Below, one piece after another: positions 5,969 through 10,128 of a stretch of 10,128 bases of DNA (position 1 is its first letter; every line of letters begins with the position of its first letter). The stretch lies in contig JAICKZ010000104.1 in NCBI GenBank assembly GCA_025927665.1, positions 1 to 10,128 of the forward strand, written 5' to 3'. The notes below the pieces were generated by a model, which had not been told where the DNA came from, did no database searches, and saw nothing but the letters and a program-made list of their open reading frames with translations. The DNA comes from Steroidobacteraceae bacterium (GTDB taxonomy: Bacteria > Pseudomonadota > Gammaproteobacteria > Steroidobacterales > Steroidobacteraceae). A program made the position numbers and the translations under genes.

Positions 5969-6194
5969 TCACATTGACCTAGATAGATTAGTCAATAACG
6001 TTATTGTAGTGGTATCAAATTACTACTTTTCTTTTCAGAAATTCAGAATGTCCTCATTATCTTCTCAAAGTAATATAAATGGCCTGACTAACACAATTAT
6101 TTACATCCATTACTTTAAGTTCCATGACCCGAACACTACTGTTTCTCACATTTATCTGGTAATAACGTTGTTGATGTCTTTTTAAATAATCAGC
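5969..6194. other. AT-rich gap with repeat copy B and palindromes
   Basis: No gene is supported. It holds repeat copy B and a perfect 14-bp palindrome, CAATAACGTTATTG, at 5993-6006, with a related AATAACGTTGTTG at 6161-6173. A + strand frame here (5964-6185) is low-complexity and AT-driven. The gap separates the live toxin/immunity pair from the remnant pair. Confidence 0.5.
5998..6054. repeat. Diverged ~57-bp repeat, copy B
   Basis: Partner of 4749-4804, in the same orientation and about 88% identical. Its left end overlaps the 14-bp palindrome at 5993-6006; copy A keeps only the right half of that palindrome. Copy B lies about 140 bp past the stop of the immunity-like gene that ends at 6195. 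Together the two copies bracket the Coa1-like gene, the Rhs relic, the small immunity-like gene and the toxin remnant. Confidence 0.8.
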
Positions 6195-6836
6195 TCATTG
6201 CCTCTTAAACTGTTCAAAATATATTGCCTCATCTCCGGAGGTCCAGAACTCGCCATCGGCAATATCCCAGCCAAGGACCCTAAAATACTCAATGAGAATC
6301 TCCCGGCTTAAACGATCGCTTATTCGACGATGTTTGTAATGATTTGGATTCTCAAAGTTTTCTATTTTGCCTTCATCATAAAACTGCCATTTGTCACTAT
6401 CTCGAAGAGCCTGGACGATTCTACTCGATATCCCATCTCGCCAAACTTGAAACCTATGTATCGGATATTCATCCCCATCCTTTGAAGACACAGCCTGAAT
6501 TTGAAAGCACTTAAGCGATTCAGAAAGAGCATCTGAAAGTGAATTCCACCCATCACTGCGATTCGTAATGACAACCGTTATTGAGCTTGAAACACCCGGC
6601 TTAAATACAACAACTTTGAAAAAATGCGCCCCACCGGAAGGAGGTTCAACCTCATAGAGTGAATACAAGTCAAGTGGTGCAAGAGATTTCTTAAAGCAGT
6701 CAGCAGACGACCAACGCAAAAGAATTTTCTCAATTGCAGCGATCACCTGATCACAAGGCGTATTAATAACTGTAAGTGATAGGAATCGCTGAGACGAATA
6801 TGGTGGAACATCTTCCATCTGTTCAACATCCTCCAT
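6195..6836 (-). CDS. Putative immunity protein for the Rhs C-terminal toxin
   Basis: A 213-residue soluble protein with no signal peptide, membrane segment or domain I recognise. It overlaps the end of the Rhs gene by 14 bp (ATG at 6836, Rhs TGA at 6825-6823), which implies translational coupling. A second ATG at 6818 would give 207 residues and has GGAGG 11 nt upstream, encoded by the last codons of the Rhs gene, so either start is possible. Position directly behind a variable toxin tail is the standard place for the cognate immunity gene, and a cytosolic location fits protection against a nuclease. Visible features are a mixed alpha/beta first half ('FKVVVFKPGVSSSITVVITN') and a charged second half with several Trp. 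Function is inferred from context only. Confidence 0.75.
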   Translation of the reverse strand: MEDVEQMEDVPPYSSQRFLSLTVINTPCDQVIAAIEKILLRWSSADCFKKSLAPLDLYSLYEVEPPSGGAHFFKVVVFKPGVSSSITVVITNRSDGWNSLSDALSESLKCFQIQAVSSKDGDEYPIHRFQVWRDGISSRIVQALRDSDKWQFYDEGKIENFENPNHYKHRRISDRLSREILIEYFRVLGWDIADGEFWTSGDEAIYFEQFKRQ

Positions 6837-7389
6837 TGAGTTTTATTAAAACGCAATTTGCTTGCGGATCATTCTGCCTAATGGTTTGACCATGAGCTTC
6901 ACTGTTTACAGCATTGTTATCAACCTCAACATTAGTATGTTTACCATTTTGATCAAATTGCAGATCAGGTCTATTATTACCTACACGATTTCCATTGGCA
7001 TCAGTCTGTACTTGGTTCTTGCGAATATTTTCAGCACCTTGACTTTTTGCCTTTTGTATTTCTTGATTGATTCTAGCATCGTGCTCAGGGCCTCCGTGTG
7101 GTCGAGCATCACCATTATTAGGCGGGGGTGATTTCTTAGGGTCATTTCCATTTCCATTGCCATTATTATTTTTATTCGCGTTTCCGCTATTGTTCGAATT
7201 CTGGCTTGATGAAGATGAGTTGTTATTCGAACTCGACGCATTCATTGCCGCATTCTGAACACCATTACTAAACGCAGTTGCAACCTCGTATGTAACGTAG
7301 CCAGCGGCTATTCCCGTTACTGCCGTAAAAGCCGCATTTCCTAGTTGAGCTGCTGCTTCTGCTTCCCCTATACATAAGTCTTCCGCGCA
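6823..7389 (-). other. Variable C-terminal toxin region of the Rhs protein (nuclease-like)
   Basis: After the core end (Leu913) come a small hydrophobic Ala/Gly-rich stretch (about 920-950), a low-complexity Asn/Ser/Gly linker (about 957-1005), and a compact domain of about 93 residues from 'RPHGGPEHDARINQEI' (1009) to the end. Within it, 'NRPDLQF' (Asp1055) and 'NVEVDNN' (Glu1068, Asp1070) sit 13 residues apart, the spacing and strand context of PD-(D/E)XK nucleases, preceded by a Q-x-Q strand. The last position is Asp rather than the usual Lys, so the site is E-x-D. A DNA- or RNA-cleaving toxin is the best guess. This is a by-eye fold assignment. Confidence 0.6.
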
Positions 7390-10128
7390 TAGCCCAGTCG
7401 GATCTTTTCTATCCATCGGATCATTTCCAACGTAAGTATATAAATCCATATCATCCTTGTAGAAGATCGGATCGGTCTGCAAGAACCTTCCTTGATACGA
7501 TGAATACCAACGTGCTTTGTAGTAGTTAAGCTTGATGTCTTTAAACCACAATTGCCCGGTATAACCAAAACGATCTGCAGTAGTGATATTGCCAGGGTTG
7601 CCAAAGTTGTCGTAAGTATATTTGGCTTGCACAGTGCCACTGTTATCACTCTGCGCAATGATGCTGCCTTGATGATCGGCATGCAGATACTGTCGTGCTG
7701 CTGGGGTGACAGTAGACCCTGTATATTGCACCAACGGTTGATCCACTTGATCGCCATGTACATAGCGCTTCGTCATGGTGCCAGCGACATACTCTGCAAC
7801 CAATGCATTGTTGTCATATAAAAATTGAGTCGTCGTGCCATTGATGGTGCTTTGGAACAATCTGCCTTGCGGATCATATTGAAAGCTGGCACTAACACCT
7901 GTGCCACTGGCACCGACTAGATGATTTTCCATGTCATAGGCATATGCTGTTGTGCCATCGTTGGTTTCATTGCCGTTCAGGTCGTATTGAAAGGTTTGTC
8001 CATTGACACTGAAGTACTGATTTAATCCATTCACCCAGTAATCGCCAGTAATGTTGTTATTGCCCACATAGCTGTACGCTGTGTTGCTTTGATCCAACTG
8101 AACGATCTGGCCCCCCGCGTTGTACGTAAACGTATTGGTTAAGTCATCGGCTGTGCCCTGAAAATCGTGCACGAGATTCTGCACACGATTGCCATTATTC
8201 AAACCAAATTGCGATGGCGTGCCTACTTGTGCGGGTATGGATGTTACCGACGCATTGTTATTACGCGAAATATAAGAAGGAATACCTTCAGGCTTATATC
8301 CCACCGATACAAGCAATGCACTACTTCCATCGGGACAACTGGTTGCAGACTCACACAAACGATTAAGACGATTCAGTCCATCGAATGCATACTGAAAGTA
8401 GGTTCCATCCGGGTGTGTAATGCGTGTGCGATTGCCATTGTCGTCGTATTGATAACTTAGCGTGCGTGAAGTGCCACCCATTGTATTGGTGCTGGCAATG
8501 ACACGGCCGAAACCATCGTAAGAAGTGTAGATGCCGGCACCTCCATCACTTCCGTATGCCGCTTGAAGCGTTCGTCCGCGCGCATCGTAGTCATAGTACA
8601 CGTCAGGAGAATAGGTGTTGTCGTTCAGATCTTTGGTAATCAGTCTGTTGTTGGCATCGTAAGTGTAGGTAACAGATTTCCCCCAGTCGCGTTTGATCTC
8701 ATACGTCAAATTGCCGTTGGCATCATATAAATAATAATTAAAATTTGTCTGATCAATCTTGCCTGGAGTGGTACGAGAGGGATAGTACCGAATCAGTAAG
8801 CGACCATAATTATCATAAGTCAGATAAGTTAAATTTCCGTTGGCATCGGTTTGACTCGTCAATAACTGACTGCTGTAAGTATTGGTGACGTAGGTTTCTT
8901 GTAAGGCTGTGCCCACTCCACGTTGTTCGGTCAGTACATGGTCGAATCCGTCATAGGTATATTGATAGATTCGATCAGGTAGCGCACTGTCGCCTGAACG
9001 CTGAAGACAGGCATCAACATACGTGGAGCCAAAGCTGGGCTTGTTCATACGAACGGCTTTGCATAGCACCTTACCTGCGGTGTCATAACTGAATTCCGTT
9101 TCAGACTCTGCTGTGATCCCGTCGCGTCCAATACCCAGTTCCTGTGTTTTACGGCCATAACTATCGTAGCTGATCATCGTTGTGCTAAAAATATTGTTGC
9201 CCGAGAACCCATAGTTAGCCCATGCTGATACATCGACCGTATCGTCTGGCCAGTTAACCAATTGCCCCTGCTCAACCTTAATCAACAAACCTGTCGAATC
9301 ATATGTGTTACGCGTAGCAAGCAAGCGAAGCGGTCCGTTACCATCAGGATCGGGCGCAATAGTTCCCGTCACCTGTCCTGCCACGTTATAGCGAGTGGCA
9401 GACAGATAAGCTGCTTCTTGCTGCGGCACTGGAATGACTTTGTTGTCATAGGTTGATACAGACGTTGTGCCCCCTGTTGTGTTGACTGTATTAGCAATCG
9501 AGTTAGTGCCGGCAGCGCTTGTAGTTTGCACAAACAACCCAGCGGCAGGGGTACCTGCGAAATTACCAACAATCAAACGCGCACTGTCGCCAGTCAATGC
9601 AATGCTAGACGACAAGATACTTGGCGGCGCAGAAAACGCACTACCACTGGCATTACCTTTCAGAAAATAACTCGTCTGACCAGCAGAATTTGCTTGCAGC
9701 ACGACATCGGCAATTCCATCACCAGAAAAATCACCGACAACTATCGTATTACTTGAAGGAGACCAATCCACCCCTTTGTCTGTACGACTCCATGTTTGTA
9801 AGTTGGTCAGTTGAAATGGGCTAGTACCACCTTGTGAAATGGCAACGCCATTCATGTTGGGTGGATAGGTGGGAACCGGGAATGTAATATCATCCAAGGC
9901 AATTTGAATGAAACTCGCCTTCGCTTGTACTAACAAGTCCGCTTTACCATCGCCATTAAAATCTGCCGCATATACATTGGCCTGTGGTGTTGACCAATTA
10001 AGTCCTAAATAACCATCACTCCAGGTTTGTGTCGGTGCAACGGTGAAGGTGCCATTGGAATCCGGATAAAGAATGGCATCGATACCCGATACACTCGTGG
10101 CCTGGAGGAACAGATCCGCTTTGTGATC
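6823..10128 (-). CDS. Rhs/YD-repeat polymorphic toxin with FG-GAP/VCBS repeats (partial, 5' end cut by window edge)
   Basis: The frame is open to the right edge, showing the last 1101 residues; the start lies outside. TTG at 9936 is merely internal. In order: FG-GAP/VCBS repeats with 'DFNGDGKADLLVQA' at residue 56 and 'DFSGDGIADVVLQA' at 133, plus weaker copies at 1 and about 180; YD repeats from about 250 to 780 ('TYDNYGRLL', 'LYDANGNLTYE', 'YQYDDNGNR', 'FQYDPQGRL'); and the Rhs core with 'YLHADHQGS', 'YYKARWYSSYQGRFLQTDPI' and the closing 'YVGNDPMDRKDPTGL' at 913. A variable tail follows. In related Rhs and TcB/TcC proteins YD repeats build a shell that encloses the toxic tail, and FG-GAP repeats form a beta-propeller. 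Delivery is probably by a type VI or other contact-dependent route, but no secretion gene or N-terminal marker is visible. The immunity gene overlaps its stop. Confidence 0.95.
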   Translation of the reverse strand, partial: DHKADLFLQATSVSGIDAILYPDSNGTFTVAPTQTWSDGYLGLNWSTPQANVYAADFNGDGKADLLVQAKASFIQIALDDITFPVPTYPPNMNGVAISQGGTSPFQLTNLQTWSRTDKGVDWSPSSNTIVVGDFSGDGIADVVLQANSAGQTSYFLKGNASGSAFSAPPSILSSSIALTGDSARLIVGNFAGTPAAGLFVQTTSAAGTNSIANTVNTTGGTTSVSTYDNKVIPVPQQEAAYLSATRYNVAGQVTGTIAPDPDGNGPLRLLATRNTYDSTGLLIKVEQGQLVNWPDDTVDVSAWANYGFSGNNIFSTTMISYDSYGRKTQELGIGRDGITAESETEFSYDTAGKVLCKAVRMNKPSFGSTYVDACLQRSGDSALPDRIYQYTYDGFDHVLTEQRGVGTALQETYVTNTYSSQLLTSQTDANGNLTYLTYDNYGRLLIRYYPSRTTPGKIDQTNFNYYLYDANGNLTYEIKRDWGKSVTYTYDANNRLITKDLNDNTYSPDVYYDYDARGRTLQAAYGSDGGAGIYTSYDGFGRVIASTNTMGGTSRTLSYQYDDNGNRTRITHPDGTYFQYAFDGLNRLNRLCESATSCPDGSSALLVSVGYKPEGIPSYISRNNNASVTSIPAQVGTPSQFGLNNGNRVQNLVHDFQGTADDLTNTFTYNAGGQIVQLDQSNTAYSYVGNNNITGDYWVNGLNQYFSVNGQTFQYDLNGNETNDGTTAYAYDMENHLVGASGTGVSASFQYDPQGRLFQSTINGTTTQFLYDNNALVAEYVAGTMTKRYVHGDQVDQPLVQYTGSTVTPAARQYLHADHQGSIIAQSDNSGTVQAKYTYDNFGNPGNITTADRFGYTGQLWFKDIKLNYYKARWYSSYQGRFLQTDPIFYKDDMDLYTYVGNDPMDRKDPTGLCAEDLCIGEAEAAAQLGNAAFTAVTGIAAGYVTYEVATAFSNGVQNAAMNASSSNNNSSSSSQNSNNSGNANKNNNGNGNGNDPKKSPPPNNGDARPHGGPEHDARINQEIQKAKSQGAENIRKNQVQTDANGNRVGNNRPDLQFDQNGKHTNVEVDNNAVNSEAHGQTIRQNDPQANCVLIKLNGGC

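Noticed and set aside
4702..6086. GGCCTGAC near both repeat copies
   Set aside because: The match is only about 8 bp and lies on opposite sides of the two repeats, so it is probably coincidence.
5964..6185. 73-residue + strand open frame in the AT-rich gap
   Set aside because: Its composition follows AT-rich DNA, it covers repeat B, and nothing in it is recognisable.
7141..7260. Low-complexity tract possibly a tandem repeat array
   Set aside because: It is the Asn/Ser/Gly-rich linker of the Rhs protein and has no regular DNA repeat unit.

Overview
The window looks like chromosomal DNA of a Gammaproteobacterium of moderate GC. The genus cannot be assigned. The evidence is an EAL-domain phosphodiesterase tail of the 'IAERVED…QGYFV' type common in pseudomonads, xanthomonads and relatives, a secreted S9 prolyl-oligopeptidase-like enzyme, and an Rhs protein with 'KDDMDLYTYVGNDP'-type core ends. 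Gene density is normal on the left. From about 4.5 to 6.2 kb it becomes AT-rich, sparse and relic-filled.

Left part (1-2276). The 3' end of an EAL-domain gene (+) enters the window. Next comes a divergent regulatory unit: an HxlR-family repressor gene (-) faces an SDR oxidoreductase gene and a DoxX-like membrane protein gene (+), which form a two-gene operon. The divergent spacer holds two near-identical ACTTGC-N5-GCAAGT-type palindromes, 40 bp apart, one over the -35 of a good sigma70-like promoter and one just after its -10. This suggests local repression of the SDR-doxX operon. The SDR has Glu where the catalytic Tyr is normally found.

Middle (2228-4606). A 319-bp gap with small hairpins precedes an intact, exported S9 peptidase (-) with a complete Ser-Asp-His triad. 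Its likely promoter overlaps a perfect 16-bp palindrome.

Right part (4.7-10.1 kb, all on the - strand). This is a polymorphic-toxin locus. A large FG-GAP/VCBS plus Rhs/YD-repeat protein, cut by the right edge, ends in a hypervariable tail resembling a PD-(D/E)XK nuclease. Its stop codon overlaps the start of a soluble gene, the likely immunity gene. Downstream lies an apparent graveyard of older cassettes: a 42-codon remnant of a different toxin tail (HGGAHWDVQ…YPGG) joined by an ATGA overlap to a small intact immunity-like gene; a 17-codon relic of the Rhs core end, 84% identical in DNA to the live gene; a small membrane-anchored Coa1-like gene; and two diverged copies of a ~57-bp noncoding repeat 1.25 kb apart. 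The layout is consistent with successive replacement of Rhs toxin tips that left displaced tips and orphan immunity genes.

No tRNA, rRNA, CRISPR array or intact insertion sequence was seen.
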